Shown: in pieces, positions 1-7,936 of the stretch | Position numbering within the stretch: position 1 is the stretch's first letter | Layout of the letters: each line of letters begins with the position of its first letter | Assembly (NCBI RefSeq): GCF_014648095.1 | Contig: NZ_BMQL01000006.1 | Coordinates: 124,001 to 188,000, forward strand | Direction of reading: 5' to 3' | Length of the DNA: 64,000 bases | Origin: Deinococcus ruber | GTDB taxonomy: Bacteria > Deinococcota > Deinococci > Deinococcales > Deinococcaceae | Made by a program: the position numbers and the translations under genes | The notes under the pieces: model-generated | What the model was told of the DNA's origin: nothing | The model's input: the letters and a program-made list of their open reading frames with translations, nothing else | Databases searched by the model: none

Positions 1-347
1 TGAACGACCGCGATGGGCACGAGGCCGGAGACGTGCTGCTCCGGGCCTTTGCAGAGTCGCTGAGGGTGCACTTCAGGGCGGAAGATCAGGTGTACCGGCT
101 GGGCGGCGACGAATACGCGCTGCTGCTGCCACAGACAGCGGTGCAGGCACAGGACGAAATTGGGCGGCGGGTGCAGCGGGCCGTCGTCCACACGCAGCAG
201 CAGGGCTTTCCTCATGCTGCCGCGAGTGGTGGCGTGGCCTTCGCCCCATACGACGGCTGGCACGCACAGACGTTGGTGTCTGTGGCCGATGACCGCATGT
301 ACCAGGAGAAAGCGCAGCACCGGACGGCCCGTGGCATTTCCAGCTAG
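1..347 (+). CDS. GGDEF-domain (diguanylate cyclase) protein, C-terminal part
   Basis: Only the last ~114 codons are present; the reading frame is open from base 3 and the gene begins outside the window. The fragment carries the second half of a GGDEF domain: the NDRDGHEAGD segment that follows the substrate-binding helix, then the active-site loop RLGGDEYALLL, a conservative GGDEF-to-GGDEY variant, and a C-terminal VADDRMYQEK helix typical of the fold. Such domains make cyclic di-GMP from two GTP. The variant loop keeps the metal-binding acidic residues, so activity is plausible. What sensory or other domains precede it cannot be seen. Confidence 0.85.
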   Translation, partial: NDRDGHEAGDVLLRAFAESLRVHFRAEDQVYRLGGDEYALLLPQTAVQAQDEIGRRVQRAVVHTQQQGFPHAAASGGVAFAPYDGWHAQTLVSVADDRMYQEKAQHRTARGISS

Positions 348-410
348 AGCAGCCGCACAGGTCGGTATCGAGCAGAGGGCTGAAATTCGGGGCTGTCCAG
401 CCGTGCCGCC

Positions 411-1076
411 TCAGGCCCGCAGCGCGTACCCGTAGCCCCGGACGGTACGCAGCAGCCCATATGCCTGCACGTCACGCAGCTTTGCCCGCAGATTGGCGAG
501 GTGCACGTCAATGACGTTGCTTTCGCGTGGAAGTTGCCCCCCCCAGACATCCTGATTGAGTTCAGCTCTGGAAAACACCTTTCCCGGCTGGCGCATCAGC
601 ACCTGGATCAGCTCGAATTCTTTGGGCGACAGCGGCAATTCCCGACCCCGGAACGACAGCAGCCGCTGCTGAGGATGCAGCGCCAGTTCTCCAAGCAGAA
701 CGGTGTCGTCTGCCTGCTGGCGCAACTGCACCGCAATTCGGGCCAGCAACTCTTCGATCTGAAAGGGTTTGACCACGTAATCGTCGGCCCCCAGTTCCAG
801 CAGTTCCACCTTCTCACCCACCACATCGCGGGCGGTCAGAACAATCACCGGCAGTTCGCTGCTTCGGCGTAGCCGTACCAGCACTTCGCGCCCGTCGCCG
901 TCCGGCAATCCCAGATCGAGCAGAATCAGCGCCGGAGCGTGCTCGCGTGCCTGAATAAGCCCCGTCATGACCGAACTGGCAACCGAGACCTGATAGCCTG
1001 CCCCCTCAAGGTCCAGCTCAAGCAGACGCGCGATATCTGGATCGTCTTCGACGATTAAAATGTGCTGTGATGACAT
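411..1076 (-). CDS. OmpR/PhoB-family response regulator
   Basis: The 221-residue product has a receiver domain (about 1-115) with acidic pocket D11/D12, phospho-acceptor D54 in LILLDLGLPDGDG, T81 and K103 in the VVKPF loop. It is followed by a winged-helix DNA-binding domain (about 125-220) ending TVRGYGYAL. It should be a phosphorylation-controlled transcription factor. No partner kinase is adjacent in the window: the upstream side on this strand is a decayed gene region, and only a small kinase fragment lies far away at 35.9 kb. Length and both domains are complete. Confidence 0.93.
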   Translation of the reverse strand: MSSQHILIVEDDPDIARLLELDLEGAGYQVSVASSVMTGLIQAREHAPALILLDLGLPDGDGREVLVRLRRSSELPVIVLTARDVVGEKVELLELGADDYVVKPFQIEELLARIAVQLRQQADDTVLLGELALHPQQRLLSFRGRELPLSPKEFELIQVLMRQPGKVFSRAELNQDVWGGQLPRESNVIDVHLANLRAKLRDVQAYGLLRTVRGYGYALRA

Positions 1077-1257
1077 GACAGCATCATGCCGGGCAACTGC
1101 GAATCTGCCCCTTTAGGAACTGTTGACGCACCGAATATTTCCGGCTGAACGTTCCTTCTGATCAAAGGCACTCCTGCATCCGATACAGCTACTTACGAAT
1201 TTCCCAGCGGCGAAAAATGCCTTAACATGCTGCTCGGTAGGGAAGAGGAGACGTAGG

Positions 1258-1462
1258 CGGAAGGTAATCGTCACCGAGTTTCTGACGCTCGACGGCGTGA
1301 AGGAAGACCCGACCCCGTGACAGAAAGGGCTATTTAAGCACAGCCACCGGTCAGTTCAAGTACGACACTTCTTTTCAGGCACGGCCACAGTGCAGCGGCA
1401 TCTGCTGTCGTCGAAGGAACTCGGCGTAGGTATGGTGCTCCTGATTTATCAGCCTGCGGCTT
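1258..1462 (+). pseudogene. Remnant of a RibD-C/dihydrofolate reductase-like gene
   Basis: Three pieces of this family lie in order but in different frames and too close together. At 1261 the N-terminal strand KVIVTEFLTLDGVKEDP is followed by a stop at 1318. At about 1346 GQFKYD matches the family's QFKFDE segment. At about 1408 SSKELGVGMVLLIYQPA matches the C-terminal strand. An intact family member has about 180-200 residues, so much of the middle is deleted. No ATG precedes the first piece; GTAGG stands where a start would be expected. Recognition is by eye from family memory. Confidence 0.6.
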
Positions 1463-1893
1463 CCTCTGTTCCTGCTTCCTCTCCGAGCATGTTTTTAGAA
1501 CACGACCTCGCCTGAGCCACACTGCTCACACGTGCGGTATTTAGTCACTTGACGTAGTTTTCGAACTAAGAAATATTAGTGCTAAATATACGTTCTCCTT
1601 CTGCCGCCTGAGCTTGCCCGCTGAACGATAAAGACCAGCATGATCGTCACGCTCAGGACAAGAACGTCACCGCTGGCAATCACAGCCGCTTCTCCGAGCA
1701 GCGACCTACAGAAGCGGCCGTGATGATCGCCCTTAAAACCAGAGGCTCAATTCCCCTATGGTCGTCGTAATTGACGGCCGAAGAGTACTCAGCCGTCGAT
1801 TACGCCCCCATGACAGCGGAGGGTCAAAGGCCAGTTGCGGCAGGTGGCTGGGGTGAAATAGGTGGTCATCTGCTGATCCCGGCTGGGTACAAG
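1463..1893. other. Non-coding stretch, no gene recognised
   Basis: About 430 bases follow the decayed reductase gene. Short open frames exist but none has family-like sequence. A 9-bp inverted repeat (1685-1693 with 1710-1718) is present without a T run. With the remnant on its left, this looks like a region of gene decay. Confidence 0.5.
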
Positions 1894-1925
1894 CAGAGGG
1901 CGAGACCTCTCAGCCTCGCCCTCTG
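1894..1925 (-). terminator. Hairpin terminator of the RNA ligase gene
   Basis: A perfect 11-bp stem, CAGAGGGCGAG (1894-1904) with CTCGCCCTCTG (1915-1925), encloses a 10-base loop. It sits 85 bases beyond the RNA ligase stop codon on the transcribed strand. There is no strong T run, so termination is inferred from stem strength and position. Confidence 0.5.
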
Positions 1926-2009
1926 GAATGCGGTTCGCCGTCTCTTCCCCTCCACGCCGAGGAAGGTGCGGGAAGTGCACCCGCAAGCAGGCTCACAGTC
2001 AGCCGCTGG

Positions 2010-2771
2010 TCAGTCTGGCAGAACAGGCACGCCGCTCAGCGCCTGTTCAAGCGACGTCAGCAGCGCCTGATCTTCTGGACGCAAGGTGTTCGGTATCACG
2101 GCTTCATCGTCTTGAAAATACTGACCTGTCCGGTAATTAGGGCGCACCCATTTCGCCACGCACTCGACGTGGTCGCCGTGTTCCAGACGGTAGATCAGCC
2201 CTTCCGGGTACGTTGCTGCGCCGTGGTGCCCCGGCAGCGTGAGGGCATCATAGACAGTGGCGGGAAGAGCCGCGCTCTGGGCATGCACAAAGGGCAGGAT
2301 AAAGGTGCCGGAGAGACGGTTCGTCAATACTCGCAGTGGGAGCCGCTGTGTACCCTGCATGATATCGAAGACCACGAATGGTTCATGGGGCAGCACATAG
2401 TGGGTGCCATGTGCGAACAGTAGCCACTCACCCACCACCCGCTCGCCTGGTTGTAAGACGTCCAGAAAGCGGTGCGCCTGCGTCTGCACCCAGACAGCGA
2501 ACAGGCGTCCCTGAATGCGGCGGCTGTTCGCCGCCCGGTAGCCAGCGCGGGTCAGTGCCACCAACTCGTCGCCGAGGCGGAGGACAGACAGGTTGGTGCC
2601 GTCCAGCTTCTCCTGCACCCATACCTGATCACCAGAACGCGGACTGACCGTGAGTCGCCGGACCAGCTCAGGCGCGATCTGCCGTTCGCCTGCGCCCTGG
2701 CGACTGCCCGGCAGGTGGGCGACGCGTCCGTAGGCTTTGCCGCCCAGGGGTCTCAGAAAGCGGTCGTTCAT
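2010..2771 (-). CDS. RNA ligase (T4 Rnl2-like nucleotidyltransferase fold)
   Basis: The 253-residue product shows the covalent nucleotidyltransferase motifs in order: motif I K55-L-D-G58, TRAGYR at 75-80 (motif Ia-like), GEWLLF with E115 (motif III), E190-G191 (motif IV) and VAKW with K207 (motif V). Family members activate a 5'-phosphate RNA end with ATP through a lysyl-AMP and seal it to a 3'-OH. The ORF stays open far upstream without motifs. The start at 2771 gives the family's usual spacing before motif I; an in-frame ATG at 2837 is possible. It is transcribed divergently from the duplicated-domain protein and nucleotidyltransferase at 2871-4345, which suggests a joint role in RNA end repair or modification. 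Confidence 0.82.
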   Translation of the reverse strand: MNDRFLRPLGGKAYGRVAHLPGSRQGAGERQIAPELVRRLTVSPRSGDQVWVQEKLDGTNLSVLRLGDELVALTRAGYRAANSRRIQGRLFAVWVQTQAHRFLDVLQPGERVVGEWLLFAHGTHYVLPHEPFVVFDIMQGTQRLPLRVLTNRLSGTFILPFVHAQSAALPATVYDALTLPGHHGAATYPEGLIYRLEHGDHVECVAKWVRPNYRTGQYFQDDEAVIPNTLRPEDQALLTSLEQALSGVPVLPD

Positions 2772-2858
2772 CGTTCCCAGTTGAGCACGCAGCGGGACAG
2801 TGAACGTCTGCAGAGTGACGTAGGCCAGATGGGGCATGCCGCCAGCGGAACAGGACTC

Positions 2859-2864
2859 TATCCT
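2859..2864 (+). promoter_or_regulatory. -10 box of a probable leaderless promoter
   Basis: TATCCT lies six bases before the ATG at 2871 and no Shine-Dalgarno sequence is visible. This is the arrangement of leaderless genes common in Deinococcus. No good -35 box is seen at the expected distance. Confidence 0.4.
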
Positions 2865-2870
2865 GCCGTC

Positions 2871-3554
2871 ATGCCTTCTTCGCCGCCACCCTGTTTCGTT
2901 CTGACCGGCTCCCCCTGCGCGTTGTCGCGGGTGGGTGGCGGCGACGCCTTTGAAGTGCATCTCACCACCACGCCGATCACCGGGGACGCCCTGGCACAGT
3001 ACCGGGTGGTGTGCGCCGACCTGAAGGTGAAGGCACTGGTGATTGACCTGGGGCCAGCAATGCCGGTGCAACCCATGACCTGCCTGCGCGTCACAGGCGA
3101 TTTTCAGCAGGCCTGGACCGCCGCACAGCAACTCCGCCAGCAACTGGAGGCGCAGGGGTTTCCCTGCACGCGGCTGAAGATCGAAGCCGCGCCCTGGAAC
3201 ACGGGTGTGCCAGACAGCGACGAGCAGGCCTTCCAGGAACCCGGCACCCGGTACTTCGAGTTTCACGCCCGCCTGCTGCTGGGCCAGGAGACGGATCTGG
3301 CGCAGGTCCAGCAGGTTTGTGCTGCCCTGGGCGCACATCTGTCGCACAATCCGCTGAAGGTCAGGGCCGACGGTCAGCACGAGCGGTTCGTGACGATACG
3401 GACCTGGGGAAAAGGACGCGGCAGCGTGCAGCGACAGGCCGATCTCCTGGTGAATCGTCTGGAAGCCGAGGGCTGGCCTGTCACGTCCAGCGTGCTGGAA
3501 TATGCCGTGTACGACGATCATCTCGAGCTCGACGCGGGCTGGGCCACGCGGTGA
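2871..3554 (+). CDS. Uncharacterised protein with two tandem copies of one domain
   Basis: No family was recognised. The 227-residue protein is an internal duplication. FEVH (27-30), VCA (47-49) and LEAQGFP (92-98) in the first half recur as FEFH (129-132), VCA (149-151) and LEAEGWP (197-203) with nearly the same spacing (20 and 45-48 residues). The alternating strand-helix pattern suggests two alpha/beta sandwich domains. There is no signal peptide or membrane segment, so it is probably cytosolic. The start is leaderless, just after a TATCCT box. Its stop overlaps the GTG of the nucleotidyltransferase gene (GTGA), so the two are translationally coupled, and both are divergent from an RNA ligase. 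Function is unknown; a role with RNA is inferred only from the neighbours. Confidence 0.75.
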   Translation: MPSSPPPCFVLTGSPCALSRVGGGDAFEVHLTTTPITGDALAQYRVVCADLKVKALVIDLGPAMPVQPMTCLRVTGDFQQAWTAAQQLRQQLEAQGFPCTRLKIEAAPWNTGVPDSDEQAFQEPGTRYFEFHARLLLGQETDLAQVQQVCAALGAHLSHNPLKVRADGQHERFVTIRTWGKGRGSVQRQADLLVNRLEAEGWPVTSSVLEYAVYDDHLELDAGWATR

Positions 3555-4345
3555 AGGCAAAGCCCTGTCCGGAGGTGCAACCGCTCCTGCCGTCCTGGTT
3601 GCGCCGAGCCTCCAAGCATCCGGCGGCAACCTCGCTGGTCCTGCGTGGCAGTCTGGTCACCCGCGCCCTGTGCGGGCAGGGTCGCCCCGCCGCCGATGTG
3701 GATTACCTGATCTCCGGGCCGTTTGATGCTGTCCGACTCGCTGAGTTTGCCACAGAGATCGCGCGCCTTCCCGATGATCGCGTGATCATGGACGTCGTCT
3801 CGACCGACGTGATCTGGGCTGAAACGGCGTTTCCTGGGCTGCGAGTGCAGCTTCTCGGACAGGATCTGCGCGGGGATGCACAGATGTTCCAGGTGGATTT
3901 CGCTTATGGGGATCCTCTGGGGCAGCCGCCAGCGCTCCTGAGGATCCCGGAGGTTGGCCCGGTTCTGGCGTGTCAGGCAGAGACGCTATGGGCCTGGAAA
4001 CTCCACGGCCTGGTAGAGTTCGGACCGGGCCGCTGGCGTGCCAAAGACCTCTACGATCTGCACCTGCTGGGAACACGGGTTGCGCTGAATCACCACCTGC
4101 TTCCAGCACTGGTCGCACTGGCCTTCCGCAGCCGAGACACGGCACTGGATACGTTGGATGATGTCCGAACGCGGGCCGCCTGGGGAATGTCATCGTCGAA
4201 CGCTCGGAAATGGCGGGCCTTTCAGCGGACCTACGGTGTGGACCTTGATGTTCTTGAGGCCCGGCAGTCGGTACGGGTGCAGCTGGAACGCCTCCTGCCT
4301 GCACTGCTGCTCCAAGAGCTTCGGGTGGAAGCTCAGATTAAGTAG
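3551..4345 (+). CDS. AbiEii/AbiGii-like nucleotidyltransferase
   Basis: The 264-residue product has the polymerase-beta-like nucleotidyltransferase core: LRGS near residue 34 followed by the metal-binding AADVDYL, then a third acidic strand (QVDFAYGD). The helical half, with ETLWAWKLHGLVEFGPGRWRAKDLYDLHLL, matches the AbiEii arrangement in which a conserved lysine and a K-D-x-x-D segment follow the core. Family members include toxins of type IV toxin-antitoxin systems and enzymes that add nucleotides to tRNA 3' ends. No typical AbiEi-like antitoxin lies next to it. The GTG start overlaps the previous stop, giving a two-gene operon divergent from an RNA ligase. Confidence 0.72.
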   Translation: MKAKPCPEVQPLLPSWLRRASKHPAATSLVLRGSLVTRALCGQGRPAADVDYLISGPFDAVRLAEFATEIARLPDDRVIMDVVSTDVIWAETAFPGLRVQLLGQDLRGDAQMFQVDFAYGDPLGQPPALLRIPEVGPVLACQAETLWAWKLHGLVEFGPGRWRAKDLYDLHLLGTRVALNHHLLPALVALAFRSRDTALDTLDDVRTRAAWGMSSSNARKWRAFQRTYGVDLDVLEARQSVRVQLERLLPALLLQELRVEAQIK

Positions 4346-4563
4346 AAGGCTCCTGGCACGCGGAGCAGATGCATACTCGCCTCTCCATACTGACTCAGCA
4401 CAAGATGCCACCTTGTACCGAGTCAGGACCTTTCCTTTCTGCGGGAGACGCGTCATCGATAAATCTCAGCACGAAGACCCATCTCATGCGGAGGAGTGAC
4501 TCTTCCTCGCGATTGAATATCTGGCAGATAGGCTGTGAGTCAACCACTTTACAGGAGGTCAAG

Positions 4564-5124
4564 ATGGATCCATCCCTACCCCTGATGTACGAATGGGTCA
4601 AACGCACGAGAGAACAACTCTTCGAGTATATGGCGTCATTACCGAACGACGTGTATCTGCAAGACCAGCCCGGTCTGCCTTCGAGCAGCCTCCGTGACAT
4701 CCACGCTCATGTGGCGAATATGTATCAATGGTGGGTCGGCCGCTTCTCGCTGGGAATTGAACCTTATCAACAACAACTTGCGGCACTCTCACCCGCGGAG
4801 ATTGAAACACGCGCTTCTTGGATAGCAGCCATCATCGCGTTGGAACATGCCGAAACCCTCCGGTTGACAGATGTGAGTGCCACGCGCAAGTTGTTCCTCG
4901 ACGTGGATCTCCTCATGGCGCGGGCCTTCGAAACCTTCGATCAACTGGATGAACCGTTCGAAGTCATACGGGCCAGCGGTCGCCCGACCATGGTGACGCA
5001 GCGCTGGGTTCTTGTCGCTCAGATCACGCACGAGTTCCATCACAAAGGGCAGATGCTGGCGTATGGACGCGCATTGGGGTATCCGTTGCCAGAAGACATC
5101 GAAACCGATATGGTGCTCCCCTGA
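4564..5124 (+). CDS. DinB-family protein
   Basis: The 186-residue product is a four-helix DinB/YfiT-type protein. The probable metal triad is visible: H47 in SLRDIHAHVANMYQWW and two histidines in the late segment ITHEFHHKGQML. Family members act as thiol-dependent metalloenzymes or are induced by DNA damage or stress; the actual substrate here is unknown. The ATG at 4564 follows a strong AGGAGGT, while the longer open frame upstream has no such signal. It stands alone between the nucleotidyltransferase and GNAT genes and has its own terminator. Confidence 0.85.
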   Translation: MDPSLPLMYEWVKRTREQLFEYMASLPNDVYLQDQPGLPSSSLRDIHAHVANMYQWWVGRFSLGIEPYQQQLAALSPAEIETRASWIAAIIALEHAETLRLTDVSATRKLFLDVDLLMARAFETFDQLDEPFEVIRASGRPTMVTQRWVLVAQITHEFHHKGQMLAYGRALGYPLPEDIETDMVLP

Positions 5125-5131
5125 ACTGCGG

Positions 5132-5174
5132 GTGACAGCTCAATACGAGAAGGGACCTTGTGCTGAGCTGTCAC
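5132..5174 (+). terminator. Terminator hairpin after the DinB gene
   Basis: GTGACAGCTCA (5132-5142) pairs perfectly with TGAGCTGTCAC (5164-5174), with a smaller AAGG/CCTT stem in the loop. It begins seven bases after the stop codon and is followed by AATAAATCGTT. Confidence 0.6.
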
Positions 5175-5337
5175 AATAAATCGTTCCCTGGCGATTGACA
5201 CTTGCGCTGAAGTGGCCATCCGGCACGGTCGGTACCCGTGTTGCTGAGGAGTCACGTCTGATCTGCAAAAGGAGCACCAGAAGCATGCCGACGCCGAGCG
5301 ACTGACGTTCTTTGAGCGTCGCGCGACCGATCAGGGC

Positions 5338-6117
5338 TTGCTACGCTTCAGCATGCCGGAAACCGTGTTGGAACGGATCGAACGTGCTGACGTCCAGCAC
5401 CAGGGCCTCTATGGCGGGGAGATTGGCGTGTTTGGCACGGTGGCAGCGGTGTGTACAGACCCGAGCCTCCCCATCAACAGCGCACTCGGCTTTGGTCGAG
5501 ACCTCAGTAACCTATCTGCCGTCGAAGCATTTTATGAAGTGCGGCATCTCCCCTCCCGAGTGATCGTGTATGCGCACGGCCAGGCGTTAGACCCCCTTCA
5601 CGAACGAGGCTACCGATTAACCCTTCAGCTGAATGTCTATCTCTGTTTGCTGCCGAGAGCATCCCGCCCGTCACCCGGGCCTCCACCGTCCGGCGTGCAG
5701 GTGAGGCCTGCTCAACCGCTGGAGTTTGCCGAAGTGAGCACCCTTGGGTTCGGTGCGAGCAGCAGGGCCATTCTGGAACGGACGTCACAGCGTCCGAACA
5801 CGGCGCTGTATCTCGCCGAACAGAACGGTCAGCCGATCGGGGCCGGTGCTCTGAGCGTGTTCGGCGATGTGGCACTCTTCTTCAGCACCGCTACGGTGCC
5901 TGTCTTCCGGAGTGTGGGTGCACAGACGGCGCTCCTGGCTCGGCGGCTTGACGACGCACAGGCAGCACACGCCACGCTGGCAACAGTCATGACGACCGCG
6001 GGAAGCCCGAGTGAACGGAATGTGCGTCGGGCTGGCTTCGAGCTGGCTGGCAGCCGGTTGAGTTTCGAACGGCGCCCGTCATCGCTTCCTGCAGGTTCCT
6101 CAGAACGTGAACAGTGA
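5338..6117 (+). CDS. GNAT-family N-acetyltransferase, 5' end probably frameshifted
   Basis: The 259-codon frame ends in a GNAT fold: the ALYLAEQNGQPIGAGAL strand pair, then the acetyl-CoA loop VPVFRSVGAQTALL, then the closing NVRRAGFELAGSRLSF segment. The N-terminal half (GLYGGEIGVFG, NSALGFGRDL) resembles the extra N-terminal domain of two-domain GNAT proteins. No ATG or GTG opens this frame; TTG 5338 is the first usual start, yet protein-like sequence (LTFFERRATDQG) continues before it. A good AAGGAG with ATG at 5285 lies one base out of frame. Restoring one C after 5288 would give MPDAERLTFF in frame. It is either a mild pseudogene or a sequence error. Confidence 0.7.
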   Translation: MLRFSMPETVLERIERADVQHQGLYGGEIGVFGTVAAVCTDPSLPINSALGFGRDLSNLSAVEAFYEVRHLPSRVIVYAHGQALDPLHERGYRLTLQLNVYLCLLPRASRPSPGPPPSGVQVRPAQPLEFAEVSTLGFGASSRAILERTSQRPNTALYLAEQNGQPIGAGALSVFGDVALFFSTATVPVFRSVGAQTALLARRLDDAQAAHATLATVMTTAGSPSERNVRRAGFELAGSRLSFERRPSSLPAGSSEREQ

Positions 6118-6504
6118 ACGGAGCGTCTCTTCTCTGAAAGTCTTTCCTGGACAGCACCACATGGCTGCGCAGTTCCTAAACCACGAAGCAGTGCTTCGGC
6201 TGCAGGTGTCCAGAACCGGCTCAGCACTGAGCGCTGCTCTCCCTTCAGGACTCCCGTATCCACCGAACAGCGATGCACAGAATCGGCCAGATGGGATCAG
6301 GCACGGCGGTTCTCAACTGACGTCCGCAGCTCAAGGTTGCGCTGGGGTCGGTAGGTGAAGAGCAGGGTGAGGACGGTTCCCGCACATAGCAGAAGAAGCA
6401 TTCAGATGGAGCGTGAGGTCGGAGCAGGGGTGGCCTGACAGAACCCAGCCAGAGTGACATGAACAGTGCAGAACGCAGGTCGTCATCCGGAGCCGCAGCG
6501 CCCG
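6118..6504. other. Intergenic stretch, nothing recognised
   Basis: About 390 bases between the GNAT gene and the small ORF before the lactonase. Open frames on both strands are short and not family-like. A short hairpin, GCTCA/TGAGC (6219-6232), is the only structure noted. Confidence 0.4.
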
Positions 6505-6516
6505 TACACTGAATCC

Positions 6517-6684
6517 ATGTTCAGCAAGACCCGTCGCCCGCGCCTGTCTGAATTGCCTCCCATCGCTGTCTTCCCGCTCTCCTCCGGTCCTCGCCCGGCA
6601 GACCAGCAGGCGAGAAGTACCGACCTGCAATCAGCGCTGACACAGCTCCAGCAGGCGAGTCAATCCTGCCGCGTGACCGCATGA
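6517..6684 (+). CDS. Small ORF translationally overlapping the lactonase gene
   Basis: A 55-codon frame starts at ATG 6517. TACACT (6505-6510) lies six bases upstream, which fits a leaderless start. Its TGA overlaps the ATG of the lactonase gene in the form ATGA, the arrangement of coupled translation. The peptide is basic and Pro/Ser/Gln-rich with no recognised domain, signal or membrane segment. It may be a genuine small protein, a leader peptide serving lactonase expression, or a chance frame. Confidence 0.35.
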   Translation: MFSKTRRPRLSELPPIAVFPLSSGPRPADQQARSTDLQSALTQLQQASQSCRVTA

Positions 6685-7763
6685 ACGAAGTGGCTGCGAC
6701 ATTTTTCGACGTGTTCGTGGGCAGCTATACCAGCCCTCTGCCCCATGCGCCTCACGCCGATGGTCAGGGCATTTCTCGGCTCCGACTCGACACCTCCACC
6801 GGTCAGCTGAGTGCGCCTGAGGTGGTGGCGCACAGCGTCCAGCCGTCGTTCGTGGCGCTGCATCCGGACGGACAGACGCTCTACGCCGTGAGTGAACTTC
6901 CGCAGGGTGAGCTCGAGGCGTACCGTGTACAGCCGGATGGAACACTCAGCCGCCTGGGTTCACAGCCCACCCAGGGAGCCTTTCCCGCGCATGTCGGTGC
7001 AGAGCCGCTGGGACGGTATGTGCTGTGCGTCAACTACGGCAGCGGTGTCTCGGTTCTGGCATTTCCGCTGGATGAAGACGGGCAGATGGGGCCATGTGTC
7101 GCCGCCGCGCAGCATCACGGGCATGGTCCGGATGCGCTGCGTCAGGCTGGCCCCCATCCGCACAGCGTCACCGCTTCCCCGGATGGCCGACACGTGTATG
7201 TCGCCGATCTGGGCACCGACGAGATCGTCAGGTACGACCTTGCGCCGGAGCGTCTGCTGCACCGGCTGGATCAGGTTCGGCTGCCGCCGGGCAGTGGCCC
7301 CAGGCATCTGGCCTTCGATGCGGCGGGCGAGTGGGCGTTCGTCACGCTGGAACTGAGCGCGGGCGTGGCCCTGCTGCGGCGCGACCCGGAAACCGGTGAG
7401 TTGCAACTGCTCGGGACGTGGCCCACACAGCCGCCGACGTATTCCGGCGACACCGCCCCCGCCGACGTGCTCGTCAGCCCGGACGGAACCTTCGTGTATG
7501 TCTCGAACCGAGGCCATGACAGCGTGGCCGTCTTCCGGCTCGACCGCTCGGCACAGACGTTAACCCCCGTGCAGTACGTCTCGGCGCAGGGCCAGACCCC
7601 ACGCGGCGCGGCCCTGTCACCCGGCGGAGCCTTTCTGCTGGTCGCCAATCAGGACAGTTCCTCGCTGACGGTGTTTCGCCGCCACCCGGAAGAGGGAACG
7701 CTGGAGAGCTGCGGCGTGTTAGCCTGCCCGACTCCCACGTGTGTCTGCGCCGCACCGCGCTGA
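6681..7763 (+). CDS. Lactonase-family seven-bladed beta-propeller protein
   Basis: The 360-residue product shows the repeating blade pattern of the 6-phosphogluconolactonase/YbhE type: FVGSYT at the N terminus, HPDGQTLYAVSE, SPDGRHVYVADLGTDEIVRYD, GPRHLAFDAAGEWAFVTLE and SPDGTFVYVSNRGHDSVAVFR. Family members hydrolyse 6-phosphogluconolactone or related lactones in the cytosol, but sequence alone does not fix the substrate. There is no signal peptide. The ATG at 6681 overlaps the stop of the small upstream ORF. Length is normal for the family. Confidence 0.85.
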   Translation: MNEVAATFFDVFVGSYTSPLPHAPHADGQGISRLRLDTSTGQLSAPEVVAHSVQPSFVALHPDGQTLYAVSELPQGELEAYRVQPDGTLSRLGSQPTQGAFPAHVGAEPLGRYVLCVNYGSGVSVLAFPLDEDGQMGPCVAAAQHHGHGPDALRQAGPHPHSVTASPDGRHVYVADLGTDEIVRYDLAPERLLHRLDQVRLPPGSGPRHLAFDAAGEWAFVTLELSAGVALLRRDPETGELQLLGTWPTQPPTYSGDTAPADVLVSPDGTFVYVSNRGHDSVAVFRLDRSAQTLTPVQYVSAQGQTPRGAALSPGGAFLLVANQDSSSLTVFRRHPEEGTLESCGVLACPTPTCVCAAPR

Positions 7764-7936
7764 GGCCGCACGACCGGGGAGAGATCAGCGAAGGTAGAAG
7801 GCCAGCAATCTCCTGACGCCTCTGCGCCGAATGCGCTGACTACACGCCTGCCGAAGACATCACCCGAGACGAGCCAGCTAGGATACATGGTGATGGCACA
7901 TGCCCGCTCAACCCTTCAGGCGCGGCCCCGTGCAGG

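Noticed and set aside
1685..1718. 9-bp inverted repeat as transposon end or terminator
   Set aside because: No transposase remnant, target duplication or T run could be found with it.
2772..3629. Upstream 280 codons of the minus-strand frame that contains the RNA ligase
   Set aside because: This part is antisense to the duplicated-domain protein gene, has no ligase motifs and reads like a high-GC shadow frame.
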